Notes: generated from the sequence alone by a model not told the origin. Positions 1-13,761 are shown, numbered from the stretch's first letter. The stretch: 64,000 nucleotides of DNA from Symbiodinium natans (GCA_905221605.1 CAJNDS010002566.1:295016-359015), one strand, 5' to 3'. Numbers and translations: made by a program.

Positions 1-2241
1 ATCTACGCTGAAGCATCGGCCAAGCTCGGTCTCAATGACGGCAAGGGTGTCCGCCGCCGACCGACTGCAGGTTGGGAAGCACAGAGTGAGACTTGTAAAC
101 CTCGACTCTGTACACCACCGAAGTTGAAGTCGTAGCGATTTCTTGTCGATCGCTGCCCACGAACAAAAAGTGTAGTCGTAATTCATTAAACGTTAAACGC
201 AGCGGTCAGAACGGGGAAGTCGCTTGTGTTCCTAAGCCACACTAGCGGCGCGAGGCCAAAATGTAGGCAAACGCTTCACCTGACCTCGCGCGATGCCCTC
301 GCAGGCCCAAAAACTCGACCTCATCACAATGACCTTCCATAAACACAGGGTTTCCTTCACCGCGCATGTGCTTGGAGCAGTGGTTCCAAGGGCAGGGAAT
401 TTTCGATGGGCACGGCCAGCTTCAGAAGCATACCTTCTTGTGGTTCAACGGGAATGTCGGGACTTTCTTGGGTATTTGCTTTGAAGGCGTAACGGGCGGC
501 TGGGGTGTAACCGCTCTTGTGATGGCTTCCACGTTTCAATGTAACTGTGTATCTTCCGGGCCACCAAAAACTCCGGGGACCAAAACACAAGAACGACCAC
601 GAAGTCTGAGGGCGGGCCAATACATTTGCATCTGTCTACCATTGCAGCAAAGATTCCACGGGGACTGCGATAGTGATGTGATGCCACGTCCTGCTCCGTG
701 TGACTCAGGGAATTCGTCCGAAAAACCCTGATATTCAACGCACGGGGTTCGAGTCTGAAGCTTGTTTGGGCAGTAGTTGCGGGGAATTTGGGCACTTGGC
801 GAAACGGAAGCACATTGCTTGTGGATCCATTCAATTTTGTCATGTTGCGTTTCAGGAGGGCTCGTATCACCGCATTGACCCCAACCACAGTATTTCCTCA
901 AAACAGTAGGTGGGACACACGTATAGAGGGTCCCTGCCAAACATGACAGAGCCCAACATCAGAGATATATATATATATATATCATACATCGCAACACTAT
1001 TGTCGTGTGTCGGCTCCCGCTGTGAAGTGATCCACACTGACAGTGAAGTGAAGAAGGCCCACAATTAGTTGGCGATGTCCTGCAGGCCAAGGACACCAGC
1101 CCAGCCCCAACACAATCGGCGGGCCAATCCCTGCGGCAAGTGCAGAAGGACCGCGGGAGGTGTCAGGAAGTTGTTTTTGTTGACCCGCAACTCGTTCTTT
1201 CTGTGGCTTAGCGGGCGCAGGTTCTGGACGTCCACGGGGGACGTGTGAGGAAGTTGTTTTTTGACGAGCAATTCGTGCTGTTTGTGACTTAGAGAGCGCA
1301 GGTACGATGAAATATCTGGAGGTAGCGACTGCTTTTGTGGCAGTGGCCCATGCCTGGGGTACTTCCTTGGCAGGAGGTGAGGAATCCTGGAGATGGCGTA
1401 GCTGGCCCAGCCCTGCTAGGTCCAACACCGTCGTCTGGAGCCTACAATGGGCTGTTGCGTTGGGAGGCGCGAGCGGTTGTGCAACGTGCTTGTTGTGCGC
1501 AGATGCAGGATTCAGCACCTGCGGCCCACCGCTTCTGCCCTGAATATGGCAGCATCTCGTCACCAGACAAAGTTTTTGCATGTTGAAGAGCAGATCACAA
1601 GCGATATTCGCACCAGTACCGGGACACTCGCGCTTGCGATTCGCTCAGTGAAGGAGACTCCAAGACAAGCGTGGCCGACGAGCGCTCGGCAGGTCCTGAG
1701 GCAGCGCCTCTCTTCCAGGGATGGGGGTTGTGCGATGAGGAGATGTAGACATATGTAGACTCCAATTTAGACTATGTGTGTGTCGGGCCTTGGGTGGCAA
1801 AGCGTGAAGCCAACCCCATAAAAATTTTTTGGAAGGTCAGCATCCACTCCAAGCACTGCGGTCGTGGCTGCAGTGGCAGCTGTTGCAAAAGTCAAGGCCG
1901 TCCAGCATCTTGGCCTGATGCTACAGGTGTGGAATGTCGATAGGTCCGATAAGTTGAAACTGCTCACTTTTTACGTGCCCAGGCGTTGGAGGCCAGACCG
2001 GGTGGTGCCGGTGGTGCCGATGGTCCCACATGCAAGCGACACGTGGAAGCCAGGGAGCCAAAGTCCTGCTCCCACAATTCCGCGGTATGCAAGCTACAGC
2101 TACAAGTTGCCTGGAGCACACAGTACTCAGCAACTTGCCAGCCCAAGGCAGGCTCAGGAGGGATATGGAGGGATACGGAGGGATCCACGTTTTTTGCCAT
2201 ATGGAATCAGAGCGTTTGAACATGTCTTGTGTGTTTGGCAG
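1..2241. other. No supportable gene
   Basis: I see no convincing coding sequence here; open frames are short and have no recognisable domain. A short TA dinucleotide run lies at about 964-980. A segment at about 1156-1218 is repeated in diverged form at about 1244-1301 (both contain GGAAGTTGTTTTT followed by a related CTTAG..GCGCAGGT stretch), a local duplication. Confidence 0.5.
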
Positions 2242-2580
2242 GCACAGCTCACTTAGCACACTCGACTCTCCTGGCGGAGCTTCCAATGCGGCGACGGTGG
2301 TTTGCCAGCCAATGGCGGCAAGTCAGTCCTGGGCCGAGCTGGCTGCAAAGGCACGTGAGTCGTGCCAACAGGCGCTGCAAGCCGTGGGCACTCCTAGCCC
2401 GATGACTCCATCGAGATCACCACGAATGGACTTGTCCCCACGGATTTATCAGTCCACCTCTCACGGGTTTGATGCAAGCTCACCTCCGCCAACAGCACGC
2501 GTGGAGCATCGCATCATTGCAGAGCCAAAGCTGCCTGCAACTCGTGCGGCATCTCCCATGACACGACCCTTGCCTGCAGT
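2242..2580 (+). CDS. Candidate internal exon, Ser/Pro-rich hypothetical protein
   Basis: I do not recognise this protein. The frame starting just after TTTGGCAG at 2241 reads about 113 residues rich in Ser, Pro, Thr and Ala, with short basic phosphosite-like patches (TPSRSPRMDLSPR). This differs from the shadow frames around it and is the only stretch in the first 9 kb that reads like protein. It could be a linker exon of a longer gene whose other exons I cannot find. No start codon, domain or clear 3' splice partner is visible, so it could also be chance. Boundaries are approximate. Confidence 0.3.
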
Positions 2581-5500
2581 TTTTGCTTTCAAGGCTTATA
2601 AGGCTTAAGGCTTGAGATGTGTTTCCGCGCAGCCTTTGAGTCGACACGCAGATTCCCTGCTTCCAGGATCTCCAGTCTATGATCATCGCAGCACGGTCTG
2701 GCTGGATGCGACAGGGTCACGGTCTCAACTGCATTAAACTGTTAAACGCAGGGGCCCCAGGGGCCTGGCTTCTTCACCCCTGGCTCCCGGAACCCAGGCA
2801 TGCGGTGCCACAGCAGGCGCTGGTCTCAGGATTCAACTCACGGTGGCAATGCCCAGCTTCTGATTTCGTGCCTTAGAAATTTGATTCAACGTTTTCAGGA
2901 AGGGTTGTTTGGGGATACACTGGAGGCGCGCAGCGCAGGGGCTCAGGCCGAAAGAAAGGAATAACGAGAGAAAGAAGGAACGAAAGACCCGCAAAAGGAA
3001 CTGACGGAAGAAAGAAGAATAGAGCAACAGACGGGAGAGACCCTTCCATGCATGTCAGGGCTGTTGGGAGAAAGACCCGAAGGTGTAATCGATCTGCAAA
3101 CAACCTGCCCCTTCTTGGGGCAGTTGGCCGAGTCGGCGGCGCAGAGGTTGCGAGGCAGTGGGCGCTGCTCGCGGAAGGGAGCAAAACCTGCCACAGTCCT
3201 TATTGGCCATCCTTGTCCCCCCCAACTCCCTCCCCCCCCAAAAAAAAGCAACGTTGGCGAGGACGCCAGCTTACGCAAACTGCCCTGCCAACTGGGTTGA
3301 CTCTGCTCCCGGAATTGAGTCGCTTGAGATAGGTTGCCGACGTTTGGCTTCAAGAGCCTCGGTGCAGGACGGGCTCTCACAGCTTTTCTGCAGATTGAAG
3401 CCAACACTTGTCAGCTTGTGGCCCTCTGTGGCAGGATGACTTCCTCTTCCGGGACTCAACACCGAGAGGCTGGAACATCATGACCTGGTAGAGTCACAGG
3501 ACATCGGGCTCGCCGAGGAAGAGTAACGAGCATATACGAGCATGTGTGAGATGCCAAGGTTTGCATGTGGAGACCGCAGCCGCAGTCATCGATTTCTGCC
3601 ATGCCGTCCTTGGCATCTCCCAGTGTCTTGTCTGCAGCCGAGGCGTTGCTTTTAGTCAGCAAGTTGCCGTCTTAGACAGCGCCTCGCCGTCTGCGGCTGC
3701 TAAGGATGTATGACGCCACGCCAAGTGGTGATGATGCGTCCCGCAGCTTCGCCGCCGGCAGGCCACAGGCAATATGCCTGGCCAGGAGCGTGCGGCAGCC
3801 CAATGCAGGCGGGAGATGGGGAGCCTGTCGTTGGCGCACTTTCCACTCGGAATGCCCTGGTTGCGAGGGGAGGGCTGTCAATGCAAACAGAAAAATCGAG
3901 ACATGTCTCGGTTTGCCGCGCTGCAGGCTCGCCAAGCCCCTGATTCCGGGCAGAAGGTCTCGGAGCTGCCCGTCTCGAAGAGCCACAAATTTGGGGTTTC
4001 CTAGACTAAGGGGATTTATTGAATTTATTGGGGCTCCAAAAAATTTTGAAAGGATTACAGCTCTTCGAACATTGCCAACATGAAAGGGTTCCACCAGAAA
4101 AGGTAAGTGGGGGCAGGTCGAAGCCGCAGCGCCCACGGCCCGGGACCATGCGCTTTTTCTCGAAGCTTGCTCACGTTTTGGACGAAAATCGTGTTCTCGC
4201 CTATGGCGTGCCCCCGCGATCGTCGTCCTCGAAACTGGAGTCGTCACTTCTTGGCTTCTGGGTTCGCAGAATGCGAGACTGTCGTTTGGGACGTCTGCCT
4301 TCGCGACATGCGCAAATGTGCTCTTGGTGTCTGCTCTTCGTGTTCCCATGGTCTCTCACTGTTTGGTGTCTGCGCTGGCATATTAGAGAGACCCTCCTAT
4401 GTTGGGAGATGCTCATGTTTTGTGGACTTGATTTGGGCATCCTTAGGACATTTTCAGACTCGAAGAAGCCGCGGCCGAGGCCGCCGAAGTTATCAATTGC
4501 TCGGCCTTCTGTGGCCTTAAGCTGCCATAAAACCTCAGACATCCTGATAGGCCTAGAATAACAGTGTGAGCCTTATGGCCTTATGGCCTTATGGTATATT
4601 GGCCGTTTCATTCCTCGGGTATCCTCGGGTCAGCTCGCGAAGGATAGTATGACGACGCTGTCGCCCTCACCACCCTGTCACCTGCACGACAAAAACACCC
4701 CGCATCCGCTACGGTAGCCGTCTTGTACCCCTGTTCGCAGGCCAGCCTCTTCTGAGCGGCGGTTGTGCTAATCTGCTGCAAGCTAATTTAATGCGTCTCA
4801 CAGATTTAAAGTTAACGGTGACATGCAGACCGACACCGGTCTGTCGCAGCTGTCGGTGAGACACTGTAATTTGTGTCATACTGTGAGGGAGGCGAGGCAG
4901 GCCACGAGACAATCCAAGCTGCCCCCCCAGCCCCAAATGTAGTGATATGTAGTGCTCGGCGCTTCCGCACCCTTCTGTCAGCTGCTCGCCTTTCGACGGG
5001 AGTGCTCCTCGGAAATCCGGAGCAAGACCTCTTAGTCACTCCAGTCCTACACAGTGCAACTCTTGCATCCGCCTTGTGCTGGAATTCTTGACAGCTTGGC
5101 GCAACCGCAACGGACAATTTGTAGGCCATGTGTATGTGAACTCTTCCATTCTCGGTTGCCACCTTGGAAGCGCGCGGTATTGTTATCTGAAGTCAAGCTG
5201 GTGAGCATCTTGTGCAAACATGAGCCACGGATATTCAAAAGGTGCATTCGTGAGCTTGCAGCGTGCTTTCGTCCTGATTGAGTTGATCTAAAGCTCCGGG
5301 TTGACCTGTAGCGGCAGTGTCATATCCGAATTGGAAAGTGGAAAGCCATGTAGATGGAGTTTGATTGTATACATTGAATGATCATGGCGTGCTATTTTTG
5401 AAAATGCTTCATTTCTTACATGAGTAGATCTTCGAGGATATACTTCTGACCAAATCCATAACATGTGGTGCCCCAAGTTAAAATGCGAGAGTTTTCGTGG

Positions 5501-6929
5501 TTTGCTTTCATTCTATACTACTGTCGATAAAGGAGGGTTTGCAATTTACGGATGTCAGATTAAGTTGCCAGCCGACAGTAGAAGTAGGTTAAACTTTATG
5601 GGGACGAAACTGCCATGTTACTGTGTAATTCATCGGATGATTTGGTTAGGATGCTTGGAGGTCAACTATAGTTTCAAGTTAGCTTAACGTCACATTGCTT
5701 GAATAGCCGGTGCCGTTTCGAAAATAATGACGGATACTTCGCCGCAGGCCGCAGGCTGAGGGACTCTGGGTCGGCGGCATTCTTGTTATTTGTATGACTA
5801 AATGTCTAATCTAACTGCAGTAGCCATAAATGAAAAACGAAAATCTCGCCCGGTTACAACAGTTGCCTTTGTTGGCACATCGGTTGTCTTAGTGGCTGCC
5901 TGCCCTTCATTATCTTCCCAAAATTCGGATGGCTTCCGCATCGAGTAGCTGTACGGTTGTGACGATCGAAGTAGAGAATTGTTGTATTTGTGTACTGGAG
6001 GCCACTCATTTATTCATGCGATTCAGCTTGTTCCCTTTTCGCGTTTGGGACGTGCTGCTGCATGTTGTGCTGCTTCTTCATGCCTTTCAGAAGCGATGCC
6101 GGTCCAGACTTTGGAGGTGGATCCGAGACACGACTGTTGGAAAAACGGAATTCTTACTAAATGAGCAAAGATGCATTCCTGCAACAAAGGGCCGACGGTT
6201 TTTTTGCTCCACCGAATTTACGCCTGACGCTCGAGGTAGTTTCAGTCAGTCATGTTGCTACCATCGACATCTGCAGCGGATGCTGCAAGTTGCAGATGGG
6301 TGCGCTTCGATACATTTCAGGACCGAAGGGCCTGCAGCCGTTGTGGCTCTTGTCTAGACCTGCGCGTTGCAAACTCAGGCCAGGTAGCCATAGGGGCCTG
6401 GGCGCTGGGAACAACTTCGAGAGCCTCACGTTGCCGCTGCTTTGCTGCAAGATGCCAGGCTCCTTACACTCTTGGAGGCTCGCGCAATCTAAGGGCCCTC
6501 GTGCTGACTCAGTCTGCGGGGCTCTCAGAGTCCTGCCGTTCACCCTTCAAAGAATATCATGGAGCGCAGCGAGAATTCGCCTTGTGCCCGGCGTGCAGCA
6601 TCAGCGTGTGGCAGCACAGTACAACACGAGCCCCCGCATTGCAAGCCATCAAGTTAATCCGGTGTGAAGTGTGGCCCTGTGTTCAGTCCTTTCATGTCAG
6701 GTCCAGGCCTCCAGGCAGAAGATGCCGACAAAATGCCAGAACTCAGCGCTGCGGTGCAAATTTGGCCGCCAGGGTCCTGGGCTGGTTCTTGCATTCTTTC
6801 AGGGTGGCCCTTTAACAAGCTGTCAGGCAATATTCAGGTTGAGAGCTTCGCCGCCTCCTGGTTTCAGGAGCCGAGGAAGCACGATTCCTTTACGCGAAAA
6901 GTTAGACAGTTAGACAATCAATTTCAATT

Positions 6930-6951
6930 CCCCCCCCCCCCCCCCCCCCCC
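6930..6951. repeat. Poly-C tract, 22 bases
   Basis: Twenty-two consecutive C on the + strand. Similar but shorter homopolymer G/C runs occur near 11470, 30788, 40590 and 44265, so such tracts are a recurrent feature of this DNA. Confidence 0.95.
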
Positions 6952-8714
6952 GGCATTCCACGCATGAACAGCAAGGAGGTCATCGGGAAAAAGCCTTCCC
7001 CAGTGCATCGCATTGCGTCCCTCTTTCAAGAATCTGTGCAGCTCTGGGGGCCTTTGCCCAGCAGTTGAAAGTGAAGTGCTTCAGAAAAACCTCTGCCCAC
7101 GGCCCACCAAGCATGTTGAGTTGCACTGAGGACACGTCCGCTCTGAAGACCTCAAGGCGGTGGCCAGCAGCATGCAGAATGCCGCCGGGGCCTGAGTTTC
7201 AGAGAAGCGCCTTATGCAGCGCTTGTCATGCTGTAGTCTTCGTGGCTTGTGGTGCGCCAGGCATTCGGTGAGTCGAAAGCAGCTCGGATGCTCCAAGCCA
7301 GACTCTCCGGACTCTTTTTCCAACTTTACGCAAAACTGACGGATCAGCCGAACTTCCAGAGCCAAAAGCAGTGTTGAAAGGTCAAAAATGCGTTTTTCTC
7401 TCTGGCCGCTTTGAGTTTTCTGTTGTGTCTCCCGCAGGGAGCGACGCCACATGAGTCTCCAGCCCTCACACAGGTTTTCGAGTGCGACGATACCCGCAAT
7501 GCCGGGCAAAAGATCGAGGTCGGGCCATGCTGCGCATAAGATCAGTGGTAGAGGGAGCCCTTTGTCTGGCAGCCCCAGCTGCAGAGGTGACTGCTGTGAA
7601 GATGAAAGTGGAGGATCTTGAAGATCTTTCATTTCAGCATCAGGCGGCTTCCAAGTGGCGAAGAAAGCTTGAAATTTGAATTCGAGACACGCAGCTTGAG
7701 ATGCACTGACTGCACCCGACTCAAGGTCACTTGCATACTCAAGGACACAGGGGAAGGCCTGGTCTTCCTGGATGCAGAGGCCTGCCTCGCAAACGAGATG
7801 GACGGCGGTATCGCCGTTCTCGTCTGCGGCAAAGAGGCTGGATAAGCCGGCTGTCCCATGTCGCGCACCCGAGTTGCGTATGTTGGTGGTTCATCTCTTG
7901 GCTGTGTTTTCCTGGGACTACGTTGTTGGCAGTCTGGCATCTGCGGCTTCAGCACCTGTGCCAAGCCGGTCAAGACGGCGAAGGCTTGTGCAGCCATGCC
8001 ATGCACCCGTTTCGAGTCCTAGATGATCAGATCCGGCAAAGCACTTAACCTCGTCAGGCCTTGAGAGACATCCGAAGAAGCACGCTGCAGTACCATCCCA
8101 AAAGTGCCTTGCCTCGTCCAACAGGCTTCCAGCACTCCCGGGCCGACAGGGCCAAGGCAGAAGAAGGGTGACCGCACCGAGGCTCCACGCATGTGCACAA
8201 GGCATGTGTCTCTATCCTGCCTCTATCCGGCCCTACTTTTTTTCCTATACTTCCCAAACGTAAAAGGAGAGATCATAACATATCGACTTCAGCCTCGGCA
8301 GCTTAGGAGGAGCAGCAGGAGATTGATGAGAAACAGAGACAGAGGAGCCTGGATCAGGCAGCCGGACATGTGAGTTCTAATACCTCTGTCAACAAGTCTT
8401 GCTACACAATGCACGGCTCGTGGCCTGCCCAATTCCGACAGTGGAAAGGCACGAAGCCTTGCCCCTGACGATGCCGTCATCTTCATCGAGAGGGCCGTTG
8501 AACTTGAACTGCAAAACTCGAGCAGCACGCCAGATGTTGCTGAGCCGCAACACTTCGAAGTGAAGCCAGGGCCTGCAAAAAAACATTTCGTTCCATTTAC
8601 TTATCTGTCATCAGTTCTGAGGCTGCGCGTTGGAGCGAGGTCGGATCCCCGCAGAGGTTCGGGCAGCATGCCATGTTTTCTTGGTGCAGATCTCGAGGAT
8701 GGAGCGGAGAATAT

Positions 8715-8762
8715 GAACAACAAGCCAATGGTTGCTGTGAACAACAAGCCAATGGTTGCTGT
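8715..8762. repeat. 24-bp perfect tandem duplication
   Basis: The 24-bp unit beginning GAACAACAAGCCAATGG is present exactly twice in direct tandem. It is in frame in one open reading frame (repeated NNKPMVAV) but no gene is supported here. Confidence 0.95.
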
Positions 8763-9240
8763 GCTGCGATCAGAAGCACAAACAAGGCCCTTGAGCTGCT
8801 GGGCCTGCATGTCTATTCTCGCAAGCTGAGGCTTTGCGTTCCGGGCGAGAAGTCAGATACCCAGTGCTGGAAAGATGACGCCGCTCGCCATGTGCTGCTG
8901 TGGAGATGCTCAGGATGCTGGTGCCATGGGGCTCCAGCCCCAAAGCTCACAAGCACCTCCCCAACCTGGACCATTGCAGGCCAGATTGATGCTTCGTATC
9001 ACAGATCCTCACAGCAAATTTTCGCCTAGGCTCTGCATTTTGTTAGGAGAGGTATCAGATGCCGGGGGTTTATTGCCACCCACCAGAAGATGAAACTTTA
9101 TTTCCGGAATCGCCTTGGAAGCCTATCTGCAGCAGGGAAGACTGAAGCTTACATGCCCTGAATGTTAAGAAAGTTCTCCCCCAACATGTTCAGTCTATTT
9201 CCGGCTGGATGAAGCTTCATTGCGATGGTGGGTGGTGCTC

Positions 9241-9444
9241 AGCTTCCCTTTCGCTCTCGCTCGCTCGCTCTTTCGCGCTCTCTCTTTCTCTTTCTCTGTC
9301 TATTTCTATTTCTCTTTCTCTCTGTCTTGCCTTTCTCGCCCTCTCTCTTTCTCTCCTTTGTTTTTTCACGCTTTTCCAGTGTCCAAGAGGCAGGATGTTT
9401 TGCAGCGTCGTTATGCGTTCTAAGTGCCTGAATCAAGTGTGGCC

Positions 9445-9488
<44 letters not shown>

Positions 9489-9651
9489 ACGCCAGACATG
9501 GAACTCTCGCGCCCTTCGGGGCGGCTCCCCTCTGGGGGGCCTAGCGTGTGGAGAGAGAGAGAGAGAGAGAGAGAGACACTGAGACAGAGCCCCGTAGAAG
9601 AAGAAGAAGAAGAAGAGGAATAAGAGAGAACGAGCGAGAGAGAGAGAGAGG
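9241..9651. repeat. Long CT-rich tract followed by GA and GAA tracts
   Basis: About 9241-9357 is almost pure pyrimidine (CT/CTTT runs). It is followed by (GA)n at 9446-9483 and 9550-9576, (GAA)n at about 9596-9617 and more GA at about 9637-9651. The pyrimidine and purine arms are mutually complementary in large part, so the strand could fold back or form triplex DNA. Long open frames reading through it encode only Ser/Leu/Arg/Glu low complexity and are not genes. Confidence 0.9.
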
Positions 9652-9659
9652 TCAGCAAG

Positions 9660-11180
9660 AGAGCGAGAGAGAACCAGGAGCATCATCCAGACCCAGACGG
9701 ACCACCAAAGCGAACCCCAGAGCAATATCCCCCCCAAAAGTGGGAACAAACGCCAACACACGAGACCACCAACACAAGACCAAGGGGGAGGAACATCCCT
9801 GGGCGAACTACACTACCACATCACACTGGCTCCGGCATAAATATACCCCCGGATCCTGCGACGTTTGCTGCAAAAACGGGCCACAAATGGCGACGAGAAG
9901 GCCCCCGCCACCACAACCACAACAGAAGTCAAACTCCCTGCCGGCCGCAGGAACTGAACCAAGGGGCACCACACCGATGACGGGGCGGCCACGTCACCAC
10001 AAGCACGACCCGAGCCAATCAGAACCGCTGCCATTGACAACTGCAGACCCTCATTAACAACTACACCACATACACCCACCACAAGTCCGGCAAATTCAAA
10101 TCGTTAGCAACCACACGAGTTCTGGTGGAGTACGGAATGCGCAGGATGAACCAGGTCACTGGGGTCCGGGATTGGCAAATATGGGGGGGAGCCTATGTGG
10201 CAGCAGATGACAGCCCGAGGCCCGCATGTGGGGGAAAACCCAGGCAAGAGCCAGGGACCACAGCACCCAGAGACAACTACAAGAAATCCTGTCCCTCATG
10301 CAAGAGGCCAGAGACGCACGCACACCAGTTGTAGTTGTGGCAGCGCCGAGGTCAAGAAAGCAACTCCCCCCCGCAACAATGGGGAGGGGGGGTCTGGAAA
10401 AGGCATGCCCGCATTCTGACCCAGCTCATACCATTCCTCGTAGAAGAGGAAGCCGTTCTGGCTACACAAGCCCTCAACGCCCTGCCACTCAGCGGGGACG
10501 AACACACAGAAGAGTTCCACGCAGATCCCACAGCACAAGAGCGAACAGCAGTGATGGCGACGAACCACCGCCTCCACCCGAGGCATCCATGGCACAACTT
10601 CCGTGGCCTTTACATCGATCAACCAGACCATCAAGAAATTAAATAGGTTCACGCAGGAGAAGAACACATGAGGGAGCCGGTACCCCAAAAGCAGCATGAA
10701 AGAGGTATTACGCAAACCTGCGACCCTCGGCAGTACTTCAGTTAGGACCTTCAATGACGTTTCCGGGATGACACAACTGCCCTCCCCTCCTCAAACTCGA
10801 CAGAACTCAGATGCCACACATGAAAAAGCTGAAAAGCCCCAATACAGATATACAGATCCGAAGTGGGAGGGTGTGACCCTACACTGTGTGGGGGCACACG
10901 CATACGGTGGAAGCATCAGCTATGCATCGGGTGGTGGACACTTTGTGCTACGGCCAACCCCTCCACTGACGTCACTGGCCTGCAACCAAGGGATCAGGCA
11001 GTGCAATGGACAGCTCAGGGTTCAAACACCACCACCAAAGGGATCTACGGGGTGACAAAACTGCTTATCGCTTATCACGGCTTGGGTGTTCGTAATTTTA
11101 ACGCTACGCGACCCGCCTCGGCCCGGCCCAGCGCATCCGCGTGAGCATGGTGATTCCGCAGCGCCCAAGTCGCTGGACCC
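9660..11180. other. AC-rich, T-poor stretch without a confirmed gene
   Basis: The + strand is unusually rich in A and C and poor in T from about 9660 to 10700, unlike its surroundings. Open frames occur in all + frames. Two (about 10226-10400 and 10400-10640) have somewhat protein-like, charged, helical character, but I recognise no family and the frame would have to change between them. It may be a decayed mobile element. Confidence 0.35.
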
Positions 11181-11185
11181 CAAGC

Positions 11186-11372
11186 AATAAGGGTTGGGTT
11201 TAGGATTTTGGGTTCCGGGTTTATGACGGTTTATGGTTTATGGTTTGGGGTTTAGGGTTGAGGGTTAGTTTAGGATTGAGGGCTTAGGGCTCAAGGTTCA
11301 CGCTTTGGGGTTTAGGGTTTTTTTGGGTTTAGGGTTGATCGTAGGGTTTAAGGTTTAGGGTTTAGGTTCAAG
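11186..11372 (+). repeat. Degenerate TTTAGGG telomere-type island
   Basis: A stretch dominated by GGGTTTAGGG, GGTTTATGG and TTGAGGG variants of the heptamer TTTAGGG, all in the same orientation. Only part of the units are perfect, so this is an old interstitial array. Confidence 0.85.
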
Positions 11373-13761
11373 CTTAGACTCTTTGGCTCGTGTAATGCAT
11401 CCCCGGCCGTGCTCACACCAGTTGAGCCTCGAAAACCCGCTCACCAATATTGGGGAGGGGGCGGGGAGGAGGGGGGGGGGGGGGGGTAGGGGTAGCAGGG
11501 GCGGGGGTTCAGGAGGGAAAGGGCGGGGGCCCTGCTGGGGGGCTTCAACTGCCTCTGGTCCTGGCGAACCGTCCGCTTGCGGACCCCGGTTTCCTACAAA
11601 GGGTGAGGCAAAAAAAGGGGTTGGGGAGGATTTGGAGGGCCTGTTCTCACAACCTATACACCTCCGGCCCGAGGCCTCGGCGGATTAGCGTGACGGGGCT
11701 CTCAACTCAAAGTGTGCTGCATCTGACAAGTCTCACGCAAGCTGCTAACATGATGCACGGGCAGAGAAGAAAACCTCCCTTCTTGTTTGCACGGACTCCT
11801 TGTTTTGTAGATGACAGGGCATGGTGGGGCCTTTCGAACCCCCCCCCCCGGGCAGGAAGCTGCAAAAAAGCGCTGGGCCGACATCAGCTCCGATGAAGAG
11901 GTGGAAATCAAATACAGGGCGGCGAAGGGTTACTGCCACGTCAGTATGGTTCGAAGTTTCGCAGCGTTTTCTGCCACGGTGTCTTTGCGCGTTGCTTCGC
12001 AGGTTGAGGAATTGCAATGGTCAGAGGTGGGTGGGGGGGATTGGGTGGGGTTTCCAAACTCTAAGGGCTTCGCCATTCGGGGGGTTACGGTTGCGGATTG
12101 GGTATGTTTTCGGTTTCAGGTTTGGGGTTGATCTTTAGTTTGGAGTTTAGGGTTTACTTCAGGCCGGAGCGTGTGCAGTCTCGGGTTGACAGTTGATGAG
12201 AAAAGGCTGAAGTCAAGCAATACGCGAGAATGGAGACCAAGGAAGGCCCATAATTCGGATCGACAGTACGACCCCAAACTCCAGGAAAAAGACACGAGAT
12301 CCCTTGGGGCCTGAAAAAAGCGCACCGAACTTCGGGGCTTTGGGCTTTGGGCGTTCCGGCCCCTGCAGGAGAACTCGATCGGCCAGCTCAGCGACCTCAG
12401 CTTGGAGCCGCACAACGTCGCTGATGCCCGTCAAGTTCCTTCCACAGCGTCGAAGGCACGCAGATCGAGAGCGCAATGTAACAACAGGTTTGGGCGAAAC
12501 AGGGTATACGATGTACCGGTCAAGTTGGAGCTTCGAATTGCATGTGGTTAGAGCGCAAAATGTGGTTCGTTGTGCCGTGTCGGCCGTGGGGCAATACGTT
12601 TCCGCAGTGCAGTCGGTTAAAGAAGCATCGAAACTATTTCTATGGTCTGGATTTTTTGTACTGCCTCATGTTGGCCCCGCTTGGTCATGCCGGACTTGCC
12701 AGTGTGAATCTCGTGATGGACCCCCGGGTATGTGTGGTCGCCACGTTGCCCTGCAGAATCAGGCAGCAGAGAGCGACTCGGAGCAGACAGGCCCGCAGTG
12801 AGACGTGCGCAGCCGACGCAGGCTTCGACACAGGCTTTGGTGATGTCAGTGTCCTGTTTGGACCGGTCCAAGCGGGCATTTGCCATGACCAGAGTGAGTG
12901 CTGCAGTGCAAAAAGCCGCATTTACAGAGGCCTTTACAGATCTGTTATGTACATACCAGTGGGAGGTTCAACACCGCCGGCAGAACTTTTAAATCTAGGC
13001 CTGGAGATTCAGTCGGAATCCGCTGAGCAGCTTTTGTGCACGACGGATGCTGCTGCAACTACCAGACAAGAAACTCCAAATGAATGCCCTCTTGAACATC
13101 AGTAGTTCGTGCACGGACCAACATGTGAGAAAAAAAACGGGTGGCTGATGAGAATACGTAAGAGGGGCAGCTGCCATTCCAAGCTGGAAGCGTCGCTGAA
13201 GAACATGGAAAAGATGCGCTTTGGAGATGGGGGCCTTTCCACACTGCACGTGCAATTTTGTTGACCTTTAAGAGAGACTCCCCCTGCTGTTTTTTTTGAC
13301 CTGGAGGTTAGGGACGACAGCGGAAGAAGACAGGGGGTAGCAGACCGATACAGATTGGACTAGCTGACTAGCTCACCCGACCAAATTTGGCATCCATCGG
13401 AAATCTTGGGTCTATCGCGCGCTTGCTCCCGAAGAACACCCGTCACCAAGAGTTGCCAGCAGCACTTCACCGCAAACGCCCGTGAAGTCCGCCACCCCCA
13501 AAAAATCTCCTGGCAAATCTCCGTGATCTTGCCCGGCAGTACACTCATTGTTGAACCTGTCATCGCCACCACTTACCCGCAACTTCAACAACCCCCAGAC
13601 CAAACAACCTGGCTTACGTCAGCCATTTGGCACGGACAATGCAGCCGGAATCCCCCGAACCAAGATATGCTCTCCCAAACTAGCATCAATGTAGCCAGAC
13701 TCGCGTGGACACCAGCAGTCACCAGCACAGACATAACCCAACTCATCACGGTTCATCTGAG

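Larger units (their letters stand above)
2581..9200. other. Gene-poor stretch
   Basis: Many overlapping short open frames occur on both strands, with none recognisable or clearly better than its shadows. A 22-base poly-C tract and a 24-bp tandem duplication are listed separately. A weak frame at about 7720-7848 (reading VTCILKDTGEGLVFLDAEACLA) may be an exon fragment but has no supporting context. Confidence 0.5.

Noticed and set aside
997-1581. 194-codon minus-strand open frame
   Set aside because: Pro/Ala/Gln-rich composition without domain, overlapping other frames of equal quality and a local sequence duplication.
3672-4349. 225-codon minus-strand open frame
   Set aside because: No recognisable motif; GC-rich DNA gives long frames on both strands here, and the + strand has competing frames of similar length.
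9239-10057. Open frames through the CT/GA tracts on both strands
   Set aside because: They translate only Ser/Leu/Phe or Arg/Glu repeats and reflect the dinucleotide composition.
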